From Sphingomonadales bacterium UBA658 (GTDB lineage: Bacteria; Pseudomonadota; Alphaproteobacteria; Sphingomonadales; Sphingomonadaceae): 13,553 nt of DNA. Below, piece by piece: positions 6,870 through 13,553 of the stretch (position 1 is its first letter; each line of letters begins with the position of its first letter). Below the pieces are notes generated by a model. The model saw nothing but the letters and a program-made list of their open reading frames with translations, was not told where the DNA came from and did not search any database. The stretch lies in NCBI GenBank assembly GCA_002299195.1, contig DBOA01000051.1, forward strand, positions 1 to 13,553, written 5' to 3'. Both the position numbers and the translations under genes were made by a program.

Positions 6870-6927
6870 TTGCTATACAGCCATCTGACTTTATGATGTT
6901 AGTATAAATGTATCTTATCGTAACATC
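6870..6927 (+). promoter_or_regulatory. Candidate promoter/operator ahead of the acetolactate synthase gene
   Basis: TTGCTA at 6870-6875 and TATGAT at 6892-6897 are spaced by 16 bp and resemble -35 and -10 boxes. Overlapping them is a 7-bp inverted repeat, GATGTTA (6895-6901) and TAACATC (6921-6927), with a 19-nt spacer. The downstream start is at 6994. Confidence 0.3.
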
Positions 6928-6993
6928 GAAGATCTGGAGTTGGTATCCGATAAAGCCTAGCCCATTTTGGCCCCTCAATAGAATAGGCACATT

Positions 6994-8421
6994 ATGACCC
7001 AAAAAGCCTCTGACTTGTTCATCTCCTGCCTCGAAGAAGAGGGTGTCGAATACATTTTTGGTGTCCCAGGGGAAGAGAATCTCGATTTTCTGGACAGCCT
7101 ATCTCGCTCGAAGAAAATCAAGCTTATCCTAACGCGGCACGAGCAAGGCGCCGGCTTTATGGCCGCGACTTACGGACGACATACCGGCAAAACCGGCGTG
7201 TGTCTGGCAACGCTTGGCCCGGGGGCAACCAATCTCGTAACAGCCGGGGCTTATGCTACGCTGGGCGGAATGCCAATGATGATGATTACTGGTCAAAAGC
7301 CTATAAAGAAATCAAAGCAAGGGCGTTTTCAGATTTTAGACGTCGTTGCCATGATGGGGCCGATTACCAAATATACCCATCAAGTGGCCGCCTCTGACAA
7401 TATCCCGAGTCGCGTGCGTGAGGCTTTCCGTTTGGCTGAGGAAGAAAAGCCCGGCGCGGTCCATATCGAGCTGCCCGAAGATATTGCTGACGAACATACC
7501 GATGCTCTGCCCATTAAACGCAGCGTATCGCGTCGTCCCAGCGCCGACCCTAAAGCGGTGCGCGCCGCGGTCACAGCCTTAGAAAATGCCAAATCGCCAG
7601 TGCTTGTTATTGGTGCTGGCGCCAATCGGACGATGACCGGCAGGATGCTGCTGCAATTTATCGAGAAGACCGGCATCCCGTTTCTCACCACCCAATTGGG
7701 CAAGGGCGTAATTGATGAGCGTCATCCCAAATTTCTGGGTTGCGCCGCCTTGTCTGCGGGTGATTTTGTCCACCGCGCGGTTGAAGCGTCGGATTGCATC
7801 GTCAATGTCGGCCATGATGTCATCGAAAAGCCGCCTTTTTTCATGAAACCAGGTGGCGCTCAAGTCATTCATATATCGAGTAAAACTGCCGAGGTTGACC
7901 CTGTTTATTTCCCAGGCATCGAAGTCATTGGCGATATTGCCAATGCAATCTGGCAAATGAAGGAAGACATCGTTCCAAGCGGCAGCTGGAATTGCGGCCA
8001 TATGCTAGATTATCGCAAGGCCGAGGTTGAACATACCGCCAGCCTCTCTGGCGATGCACGGTTTCCGATTTTCCCTCCACATTTGGTGCAGCAAGTCCGC
8101 GACGTGATGCCCGACGATGGTATCATCTGCCTCGATAATGGCGTCTATAAAATCTGGTTTGCACGGGGTTATACAGCTCACCGACCAAACACTGTGCTGC
8201 TCGACAATGCGCTCGCCACCATGGGCGCGGGCTTGCCGTCGGCTATGATGTCAGCGATGGTCTATCCCGATCGTAAGGTTATGGCTATTTGCGGCGATGG
8301 CGAAAGAGAATGCGATAGAAAGGCCGACATAGCCAAAATACAATGTTGGCGGGTGGAACGCGAGACCAACGTCCTGAAGCAACGGGTTAAGCCCGGCACC
8401 CTCAACAGGTGCAGGCAATAG
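6994..8421 (+). pseudogene. Acetolactate synthase large subunit-like gene, 3'-truncated at the GDG motif
   Basis: Residues 1-436 read as a thiamine-diphosphate enzyme of the acetolactate synthase large-subunit family, which makes 2-acetolactate from pyruvate. Seen are YIFGVPGEENLDFLDSL (20-36), the catalytic glutamate Glu50 in TRHEQGAGFMA, TLGPGATNLVTAGAYA (73-88), MMMITGQKPIKKSKQGRFQ (95-113), EKPGAVHIELPEDIADE (151-167) and DNALATMGAGLPSAMM (404-419). Similarity ends exactly at GDG (434-436, to about 8302). Intact enzymes continue through about 25 residues to the NN half of the cofactor motif and reach roughly 545 residues. Here the frame runs 39 more codons through the antisense of ccmF and stops at 8421. 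Without NN the product cannot bind ThDP and Mg normally, so I call it a pseudogene. The start is ordinary, with a weak AGGC upstream. Confidence 0.85.
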
Positions 8422-8868
8422 TCGTTCAAACGGGTTTGACGAAAACAGCAAAAACGCAAAGAAACCAAGCGCCAGAAAAGCTTGCACAGCCAACGTTGCG
8501 GACAGTGTCCTTGCCTCCACCCGTTTTTCCAGCGCTGCAATGGCAGTGCCCGACCCAGACAATATAGTAACCCACAAAAGCATCGAGCCTTCATGATTAC
8601 CCCAGGTACCAGCGAGTTTGAAAATGAGTGGCTTGTCAACGTGGCTGTTGCTTGCGACCAAAAGCACAGACAGATCGGTCACGTAAAACAGCCACATGAG
8701 TGCGAAGAAAGCAAAAATACACAGCGCGCCCTGCACATAAGCGGCCGGTTTGATGATCGGCGGCAACTGTACCGCCCCGGAACGCAACAAAGTCAACCCG
8801 GCAATCAACTGAAGAAGCGCCATTGACGCAGCAAGCCAAAGAGCCACCAATCCCGCTTCTGCAATCAT
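8290..8868 (-). pseudogene. ccmF: ccmF fragment (cytochrome c haem lyase subunit), 3'-truncated
   Basis: The N-terminal 193 or so residues of CcmF, an integral membrane protein that delivers haem to apocytochrome c, where the full protein is about 650 residues. Visible are transmembrane segments near 5-28, 44-62 and 125-142, the WGNHEGSMLLWV haem-handling motif (89-100), GLNPLLQD (159-166) and FHPPTLYFGYVGLSIAFSFAIAA (171-193). Similarity ends at 8290, where the sequence becomes antisense of the acetolactate synthase fragment; the frame runs on to a stop at 8251. The start ATG at 8868 lies 27 bp after the ccmE remnant's stop, the usual ccmE-ccmF order. It cannot make a working haem lyase. Confidence 0.85.
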
Positions 8869-8895
8869 GTATAAACCCTCATTTTGCGAACTTCG

Positions 8896-9080
8896 TCATA
8901 GTATAAGCGTGTCTTTCGGCTGTGCGGCTGTATTTATATCGATGTCAGCCAATTCTTTGGGTACGTGGTTTTCGCCATGCTTGGCGGCAAGCTATCGGCC
9001 ACGGATACGCGGTCAGGCCCAAGTCGGCCTTCTGGCTGCGTCCTTCGTCTTGGACCGTGAAGGTTATCGACATCCCATCT
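8896..9080 (-). pseudogene. ccmE: ccmE remnant (haem chaperone), deleted and frameshifted
   Basis: Pieces of CcmE can be read in different frames: MSITFTVQDEG (from about 9073), then EGRLGPDRVSVADSL in another frame, then, after a further shift near 8970, AKHGENHVPKELADIDI to a stop at 8896-8898. The last part matches the C-terminal LAKHDE-x-Y-x-P-x-E signature of CcmE. The haem-binding histidine region and the N-terminus are missing. It lies between ccmC and ccmF remnants as in ccm operons. Assignment rests on these short matches. Confidence 0.6.
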
Positions 9081-9265
9081 CCACCCATGCCAAGCGGCGG
9101 AGACATGCACGAAATGGATTTTAACTGTGTCGCCCATCCGCCGCTCAGCCGTTGTACCCCCCAGATGCAGGCAGCAACCGTAAACAACAGCCCCGGCCAG
9201 AGTAATGCTAGGGTAAACGGCTTTGCGATACGTAAGAAAAGTGCAGGGTTGGTAAAGAGATGCAT
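9081..9265 (-). pseudogene. ccmC: ccmC remnant (haem exporter subunit), N-terminal piece with frameshift
   Basis: From ATG at 9265 the frame gives a CcmC-like N-terminus, MHLFTNPALFLRIAKPF, followed by a membrane segment LALLWPGLLFTVAACIWGV. Near 9150 the similarity moves to another frame, AERRMGDTVKIHFVHVSAAW, the conserved GDTV-x-I-x-x-VHV-x-AAW stretch of CcmC. It then breaks off at about 9085, joining ccmE-derived sequence. Most of ccmC and all of ccmD are gone. Not functional. Confidence 0.65.
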
Positions 9266-9524
9266 AACTAAAAAGAGCCACTAGCACTCCAACAGCGTTA
9301 CGCAAAGGGGTTCGGTTTGAATTCATAATGTTAGCCTGCGAGGCGACCGATGACATTTTTGACGATGAAAAGATTACAGGACTGACTGCCCCTTGAAGCA
9401 CCCATGGTTTATCGAAGTCGAACGGAGAGCTGTTTGCCACCCCCATGCGGTGATCGCAAAACCTCCCCTAACAAACCTTTTGTAATGCCGATGAACCAGT
9501 ATTTGGCATGTGCCAAGCAGGGGT
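9266..9524. other. Gene-free stretch upstream of the ccm remnants
   Basis: No supported gene. A minus-strand frame here, including MNSNRTPLRNAVGVLVALF, runs into ccmC in a shifted frame and has no family match I recognise. It may hold the decayed ccmC leader and the left end of the recombinase-bearing element. Confidence 0.4.
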
Positions 9525-9863
9525 ATGTCATACAAAAATACCAAAAAGCCATCGCGTAAGCCCGCTGCATCGACACCCATGAGTCGTGCGGACCTGCCCG
9601 CGTGGGTGTACGCAAAGCCTGAGCCTGTGGCTCATGCGACAACGACGCAAGCGCCGGCGGATGCAACAAACGACCTAATGACCAGATCAGAGGTGGCGCA
9701 ATATCTTCGCGTGTCCGATCGCACTGTGTCGCGCCTCATTCGTGCGGGCAAATTGCCCGCGTCACGCATCGGACGAGCCGTACGTATCCGACAATCCGAC
9801 CTGCTCGATATGCTTAATGGAAAGCCCTGCATTTCGGACGTTTTGGGAGACTGTCGTGAATAG
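9525..9863 (+). CDS. Excisionase-like helix-turn-helix protein
   Basis: This 112-residue protein has an unstructured, basic and Pro/Ala-rich N-terminus (1-48) and an excisionase/MerR-type helix-turn-helix (51-97): LMTRSEVAQYLRVSDRTVSRLIRAGKLPASRIGRAVRIRQSDLLDML. Such domains bind DNA as small regulators or as recombination directionality factors of integrated elements. The frame opens at a GTG at 9510, but the ATG at 9525 gives the more natural start; AGGGG lies very close, at 9518-9522. Its stop lies 26 bp before the truncated serine recombinase, so it likely belonged to the same element. Whether it is an excisionase or a transcription regulator cannot be told. Confidence 0.7.
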   Translation: MSYKNTKKPSRKPAASTPMSRADLPAWVYAKPEPVAHATTTQAPADATNDLMTRSEVAQYLRVSDRTVSRLIRAGKLPASRIGRAVRIRQSDLLDMLNGKPCISDVLGDCRE

Positions 9864-9889
9864 GTATAGCCCCATACAGGGTTGAGGTC

Positions 9890-11203
9890 GTGTCCATGAC
9901 GCAGCCAACAGGTGATGATCCTTCACAGACCCTGATGCGCCAGATTATTGGCATCTTCGACGAATATACATCTCGCGAGAACGGCAAGAACGTTACGCGT
10001 GCGATGCGCGAGAATGCAAAGCAGGGCTTTTGGAATGGCGCTAAGCCGCCGCTTGGATATCGCATCTGCGACGTAGAGCTGCGCGGAGCCAAAATGAAAA
10101 AGGGTCTTGAGGTTGACCCTGTTGATGCCGAGACCGTCCGTCTGATATTCCGGCTTTACGCCGAAGGAGGCGGACATAGCGGCCCCATCGGTGTGAAAAA
10201 GGTAACCGAATGGTTGAACTCCAACGGCTACCGAACCCGTGTTGGTGCTAAGTTTGGCATAGGACCGGTTCACGGCATTCTGACCAATAAATGCTACGCG
10301 ACAGGCAAGTGGCCCTACGGTGTGAAAAACTTCCAGACCAAACAAAAGCACGACCCCAGCACAGTGATCGAGATAAACATCCCGACCATTGTACCCATGG
10401 AATTGTTCGAGCAGGTACAACGACGGCTTTCATCCAATAACCCGAAGGTTACGCCGCCACGTGTGGTCAACGGACCAACCTTGCTGGCTGGCCTTGCTGT
10501 ATGTGCTTCATGCGGTTCAGGCATGACTAAGTCGGGGACGCGTCGTCGCGGTAAAATATACAGCTATTATAGCTGCGCTGGCTGTAAGCTCGGCGGTCGG
10601 TCTGTTTGCAAGGGCGGCAACATACCGCTTGAAAAGCTGGATGGGCTAATTCTGGACAACGTGACCCAGCAGCTATTTAATCCTGAGCGGATGGGCGTAA
10701 TCCTTGGGGCGCTCGTGAAGCGGACAAATACCAAAGATGCTGCTCTAGATGATCGGCGGAACCGGCTAAAAGCCGAACGCAAGGACAAACAAGAAAAGCT
10801 TGCGCGTCTTTACCGCGCCATTGAAGACGGCATTGTCGAGCTCGACGACGACCTCAAGGTACGAATCGCAACCATCAAGCAAGAACGCGACATCGTTCAA
10901 ACCTCGCTTGATCGGATCCACGTGCAAGCTACCAACAGCCAAGAATTGACGCCCGACAAGATCGCGGCGTTCGCTAAACTTGCGCACGACAAACTGCTGA
11001 AGGGCGATGCGCAGGCTCGCCGCGCTTATTTGCGATCAATCATCACGCGCATCGAAGTGAGCAAAGAAAAGGTCCGCATTATCGGAGATACCAACGTACT
11101 GGCTGGAGCGGTTTCAGGCCGAAGAGACGGTCCGCAAAATGTTCGCGGTTATGTTCGCAATTGGCGCGCCCTACAGGAGTCGAACCTGTGGCCTCAAGAT
11201 TAG
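9890..11203 (+). pseudogene. Large serine recombinase lacking the catalytic domain
   Basis: The 437 residues match the DNA-binding half of large serine recombinases. Residues 1-30 (SMTQPTGDDPSQTLMRQIIG) are the end of the catalytic domain and the following long helix. Then come the recombinase domain (about 48-195, with GFWNGAKPPLGYR), a zinc ribbon with Cys205, Cys208, Cys229, Cys232 and Cys240, a coiled coil (about 285-345) and a C-terminal region. The roughly 125-residue N-terminal resolvase domain with the active serine is absent. In frame before the GTG at 9890, only about 10 codons reading IGIAPYRVEVV remain before a TGA at 9857, apparently the last strand of the lost domain. It therefore cannot catalyse strand exchange. 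The last 14 codons lie inside the tRNA-Arg gene, a sign that the element used that tRNA as attachment site. A translated DNA-binding remnant remains possible. Confidence 0.8.
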
Positions 11204-11238
11204 AAGTCTCGCGCTCTATCCAGCTGAGCTAAGGGCGC
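11162..11238 (-). tRNA. tRNA-Arg, anticodon TCT
   Basis: The minus strand folds into a complete 77-nt tRNA. The acceptor stem GCGCCCT pairs with AGGGCGC and is followed by G and an encoded CCA. The D arm is GCTC/GAGC. The anticodon stem CGAGA/TCTTG holds a seven-base loop CTTCTAA with anticodon TCT, and the T arm ACAGG-TTCGACT-CCTGT is canonical. It reads AGA/AGG arginine codons. The recombinase frame overlaps its 3' half on the other strand. Confidence 0.95.
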
Positions 11239-11296
11239 GCGCTGAGAGACGCAATAACGGCTTTGCCTACGAACGCAAAGCTGCTTATGTCATTTT

Positions 11297-12028
11297 ATGC
11301 AAGATGCTCCCGTTGTAACCGAACGCGCAAGTGCCGTCGCCGGACGCCAGTTCCACCATTATGATTTCGTCATGGCCGCATTTGTGGCCATTTTGCTGCT
11401 GTCCAACATCATTGGCGCTGCAAAGCCGGCCGCGGTGACTATAAGCGGGGAGCAATGGATATTCGGGGCAGGAATATTGTTTTTCCCGCTTGGCTACGTC
11501 ATCGGCGACGTCCTGACCGAGGTGTATGGCTATGCCCGCGCACGGCGCGTCATCTGGGCCGGCTTTGCTGCATTGTTGTTTATGGCGTTCATGAGCTGGG
11601 TTGTCGTTGCTTTGCCACCAGCCCCGGGCTGGGAGGGCCAAGCCGCCTATGAAAGCGTATTCGGACAAGTATGGCGGATAGTGATCGCGTCCATCACCGC
11701 TTTTTGGGCGGGCGAGTTTGTGAACAGCTATGTCATGGCGCGCATGAAGATCTGGACAGGCGGCAAGCATCTGTGGTCGCGTACCATTGGGTCGACCGTT
11801 GTGGGGCAGGGTGTCGATAGCATCATATTTTATCCACTCGCCTTTTGGGGCCTATGGAGCCAAGAGCAGGTGATTAGCGTTATGATTACCAACTGGCTGC
11901 TGAAAGTGGGTTGCGAAGTTGTGTTGACGCCGGTAACATATGTCGTCGTGGGCTGGTTAAAGCGCAAAGAGGGCGTCGATATTTTCGACGAGGGCACGAA
12001 TTTTTCGCCCTTCAAAGCCAAAGTTTAG
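11297..12028 (+). CDS. yhhQ: Queuosine precursor transporter (YhhQ/VUT family)
   Basis: This 243-residue inner-membrane protein of the COG1738/YhhQ family imports 7-deazaguanine precursors (preQ0/preQ1) for tRNA queuosine. About six membrane segments are visible (roughly 24-42, 55-72, 85-105, 125-145, 168-186 and 195-220). The family signatures are FFPLGYVIGDVLTEVYGYARARRVIW (62-87), where intact homologues carry a D/N-x-x-TEVYGY motif, and SRTIGSTVVGQGVDSIIFYPLAF (161-183). Length is normal. No clear ribosome site precedes the ATG at 11297, and no preQ1 riboswitch is evident in the 58 bp after the divergent tRNA gene. A small membrane protein follows 6 bp downstream, probably in the same transcript. 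Confidence 0.88.
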   Translation: MQDAPVVTERASAVAGRQFHHYDFVMAAFVAILLLSNIIGAAKPAAVTISGEQWIFGAGILFFPLGYVIGDVLTEVYGYARARRVIWAGFAALLFMAFMSWVVVALPPAPGWEGQAAYESVFGQVWRIVIASITAFWAGEFVNSYVMARMKIWTGGKHLWSRTIGSTVVGQGVDSIIFYPLAFWGLWSQEQVISVMITNWLLKVGCEVVLTPVTYVVVGWLKRKEGVDIFDEGTNFSPFKAKV

Positions 12029-12034
12029 GACGTC

Positions 12035-12421
12035 ATGCAGGATTATTTGCAGCAGTTGGCCGAATATTGGATCGGCAATAAAATGCGCTTGGTTGACGCG
12101 GTTGGACTGACCAACGATGCCATGCATATCCATGCATCATTGTTGATATTATTTGGTTCAGCAATGGTCCTACGCCGCAGGCCCGACAGTGTTTGGTGTT
12201 GGTTGATTGTGCTCGTCGCCGAATTGTTGAACGAATATGCTGATTTGCAGGGTCAGGCGCCGGGCGAGGCGACAGTCGACGCCGCGATGCATGACCTTTA
12301 CAATACCATGTTTTGGCCGACGATAATCCTGCTGTTGGGTCGGTTTATGTTTCCGCGCGCCAAAAAATCTGACGCAACACCCGACATATCAGGCGATTTC
12401 GCGGATCAGCCCTTCAAATAA
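12035..12421 (+). CDS. Small conserved-looking membrane protein of unknown function
   Basis: This 128-residue protein has three likely membrane segments (about 31-47, 53-66 and 90-107) and a polar C-terminal tail. Charged and polar residues sit next to the membrane spans: Asn27-Asp28 and His31/His33 before the first, Glu63, Asn66, Glu67 and Asp70 at the second, His86-Asp87 and Asn90 before the third. They suggest a conserved site, but I recognise no function. TAGGA, overlapping the yhhQ stop, serves as ribosome site, so translation is probably coupled to yhhQ. Its last 33 bp overlap the 3' end of purQ on the other strand. Confidence 0.75.
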   Translation: MQDYLQQLAEYWIGNKMRLVDAVGLTNDAMHIHASLLILFGSAMVLRRRPDSVWCWLIVLVAELLNEYADLQGQAPGEATVDAAMHDLYNTMFWPTIILLLGRFMFPRAKKSDATPDISGDFADQPFK

Positions 12422-13057
12422 TCTGCGGCCGTCTGAACCGCCCTGCATGGCCTCAATCATCCGTTCGGGATGCGGCATCATGCCGAGAACGTTGCCTGCG
12501 TCATTGAAAACACCGGCAATGTTGCGTGCTGACCCATTGACGGGCTCAGCATAGCGAAACGCAACGCGGCCTTCGCCTTCCAAGCGATCAAGCGTCGCAT
12601 CATCGGCAAAGAAATTGCCGTCATGATGGGCGACCGGAATGTGGATTTTCTCACCGGCTGCATATCCGCTGGTGAACATGGATTGGCTGTTTTCGACCGT
12701 CAGACCGACCGTGCGGCAGACGAAACGGATGCCCGCGTTGCGCATTAATGCACCGGGAAGCAGGCCCGCTTCGGTCAAGATCTGGAAGCCATTGCAGACG
12801 CCAAGGACAGGGACGCCGCGACCCGCAGCGGCAATGACCGCCTGCATCACGGGCGAACGCGCCGCCATTGCACCAGAACGCAGATAATCCCCATAAGAAA
12901 AACCGCCCGGAATTGCGATGAGGTCTAGTCCCGTTGGCAATGCGCTTTCGCGGTGCCACACAATGCTTGTATCCGCGCCGGTGATGTCACGAATGGCAAC
13001 CGCCATGTCACGGTCGCAATTCGATCCGGGAAATTGAATGACGGCAGCGCGCATCAT
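12389..13057 (-). CDS. purQ: Phosphoribosylformylglycinamidine synthase, glutaminase subunit PurQ
   Basis: This 222-residue class I glutamine amidotransferase releases ammonia from glutamine for PurL in the fourth step of purine synthesis (FGAR to FGAM). It has AAVIQFPGSNCDRD (4-17), IPGGFSYGDYLRSGAMAA (49-66), the nucleophile Cys88 in GVCNGFQ, HHDGN (144-148), and the triad partners His196 and Glu198 in MMPHPERM. Length matches stand-alone PurQ. The ATG at 13057 overlaps the purS stop as ATGA, showing translational coupling; a second Met codon follows at once. A separate PurQ with PurS implies a short-type PurL elsewhere. It is convergent with the membrane protein, overlapping it by 33 bp. 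Confidence 0.96.
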   Translation of the reverse strand: MMRAAVIQFPGSNCDRDMAVAIRDITGADTSIVWHRESALPTGLDLIAIPGGFSYGDYLRSGAMAARSPVMQAVIAAAGRGVPVLGVCNGFQILTEAGLLPGALMRNAGIRFVCRTVGLTVENSQSMFTSGYAAGEKIHIPVAHHDGNFFADDATLDRLEGEGRVAFRYAEPVNGSARNIAGVFNDAGNVLGMMPHPERMIEAMQGGSDGRRLFEGLIREIA

Positions 13058-13284
13058 GCTTGCTCGATTTCGAAATTCTCAATGACCATATTGGCCAACA
13101 ATTTCGTGCACATGGATTCCAGATCAGCCTTGGACAGACCAGGCTCATGTTCGATCTCAATCAGGCGGCCCGCCCGCACATCATGAACGCCCGAAAACCC
13201 AAGGCCTTCGATCGCGTGATGAATGGCTTTCCCTTGCGGATCGAGCACGCCGTTCTTCAGGGTGACAAAAATACGGGTTTTCAT
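13054..13284 (-). CDS. purS: Phosphoribosylformylglycinamidine synthase subunit PurS
   Basis: This 76-residue protein is the small structural subunit that bridges PurQ and the short PurL in the FGAM synthase complex. It has the typical pattern MKTRIFVTLKNGVLDPQGKAI, HHAIEGLGFSGVHDVRAGR and a C-terminal LLANMVIENFEIE. Length is normal for the family. It comes first of the pair and overlaps purQ by 4 nt. AGGGCC lies about five bases before the ATG. Confidence 0.95.
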   Translation of the reverse strand: MKTRIFVTLKNGVLDPQGKAIHHAIEGLGFSGVHDVRAGRLIEIEHEPGLSKADLESMCTKLLANMVIENFEIEQA

Positions 13285-13392
13285 GTGGGCCCTATCTGCT
13301 TGGTTGTTCGCCTTTCCTATAGAAGGCGCGCCGCGCGATTCAAGGGTAAGCTCACGCCCAACCGGATTTTAAGCGCGTTCGGTGCGACGCTT

Positions 13393-13553
13393 TTACGGAT
13401 TGGACGTCGCCATGATAGGTTTGGCAATTGCCGCGTCAGGTAACGCGCGGAATGTGAACTGCGCGGGCTTGCCGAGATACTGCTTGGCCAGTGCCCACAA
13501 ATCCTGTGCAGTAATCGAATTGAACATTTTTTCGTTCTGCCGGAACCGGTTCA
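13393..13553 (-). CDS. C-terminal end of a probable M16-family peptidase (5' part outside window)
   Basis: The minus frame enters from the right edge and ends with TAA at 13393-13395, about 52 residues. The text FNSITAQDLWALAKQYLG followed by FTFRALPDAA resembles the last helix and strand of M16 (insulinase/PqqL-like) zinc peptidases, in which a T-x-x-D-V/L-x-x-x-A-x-x-YL stretch precedes a final strand. No catalytic residue lies in this fragment, so the family call is tentative. The 108 bp between this gene and purS hold no gene. Confidence 0.5.
   Translation of the reverse strand, partial: NRFRQNEKMFNSITAQDLWALAKQYLGKPAQFTFRALPDAAIAKPIMATSNP

Larger units (their letters stand above)
6158..6993. 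other. Long intergenic stretch with inverted repeats and one doubtful ORF
   Basis: These 836 bp between divergent genes hold no protein I recognise. The part next to the response regulator (6158-6470) is AT-rich and carries two inverted repeats with 9-nt spacers. The middle holds a possible small minus-strand ORF (6493-6714), with a hairpin, ACCACG/CGTGGT at 6512-6531, near its 3' end. The part before 6994 is AT-rich and contains a candidate promoter. Confidence 0.5.
9510..11203 (+). mobile_element. Degenerate integrated element next to tRNA-Arg
   Basis: An excisionase-like gene plus a recombinase remnant abut the 3' end of tRNA-Arg, the classic layout of one end of a tRNA-targeting island. 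The tRNA-side boundary lies within 11162-11203. The other boundary is unknown: no second copy of the tRNA 3' end is seen in the window. The decayed genes from 6994 to 9265 may be part of the same scrap region. Confidence 0.5.

Noticed and set aside
8434..9284. Plus-strand frames in the ccm region considered as genes
   Set aside because: They are antisense to recognisable ccm sequence and have no protein-like features.
9380..9446. Sequence resembling the short extragenic repeats common in sphingomonads
   Set aside because: There is only one loose, degenerate resemblance (around TATCGAAGTCGAACGG) and no second copy in the window, so it cannot be supported as a repeat.
11239..11296. Possible preQ1 riboswitch before the queuosine-precursor transporter
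   Set aside because: The 58-bp leader shows no hairpin followed by the A-rich tail expected of a preQ1 aptamer.
1..13553. CRISPR arrays, complete insertion sequences, toxin-antitoxin pairs
   Set aside because: No regularly spaced repeats, transposase motifs or toxin/antitoxin pairs were seen by reading both strands; the only mobile-element gene is the serine recombinase remnant.

Overview
The window looks like chromosomal DNA from an alphaproteobacterium, most likely a sphingomonad (Sphingopyxis/Sphingorhabdus-like). This is an inference from the protein families and the separate small purS and purQ genes. No marker gene here fixes the genus. It holds ordinary housekeeping genes at both ends, a compact gas-sensing phosphorelay locus on the left, and a decayed mobile or scrap region in the middle next to a tRNA gene.

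Left part (1-2165): the 3' end of a PhoD-type alkaline phosphatase with a terminator-like hairpin, then a complete acyl-CoA dehydrogenase, then a gene-free AT-rich stretch with a perfect inverted repeat just upstream of a TATAAT box.

Signalling locus (2166-6157), the most interesting part: a MarR-like winged-helix protein; a 78-residue protein that is only a histidine-kinase dimerisation/phosphoacceptor (DHp) domain; an H-NOX haem protein with proximal His and the Y-x-S-x-R motif; and a hybrid kinase with an HNOBA/PAS-like N-terminus, DHp, ATPase and receiver domains. On the opposite strand, tail to tail, lies a response regulator whose output is a winged helix related to that of the first gene. 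The model is that NO on H-NOX controls the kinase, and phosphate passes from the kinase receiver, perhaps through the stand-alone DHp protein, to the response regulator. The phosphotransfer step is inference.

Middle part (6158-11238): an 836-bp stretch with inverted repeats and one doubtful small ORF. Next comes an acetolactate synthase gene cut off exactly at its thiamine-diphosphate GDG motif. It is joined at a microhomology to a ccmF gene cut off from the other strand, followed by frameshifted scraps of ccmE and ccmC. Beyond these are an excisionase-like helix-turn-helix gene and a large serine recombinase that has lost its catalytic domain. The recombinase reading frame ends inside a tRNA-Arg(UCU) gene, the likely attachment site of a now-degenerate integrated element.

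Right part (11239-13553): a YhhQ-type queuosine-precursor transporter and a small membrane protein as a pair, then on the minus strand purQ and purS (purine synthesis, overlapping by 4 nt), and the C-terminal end of a probable M16-family peptidase.
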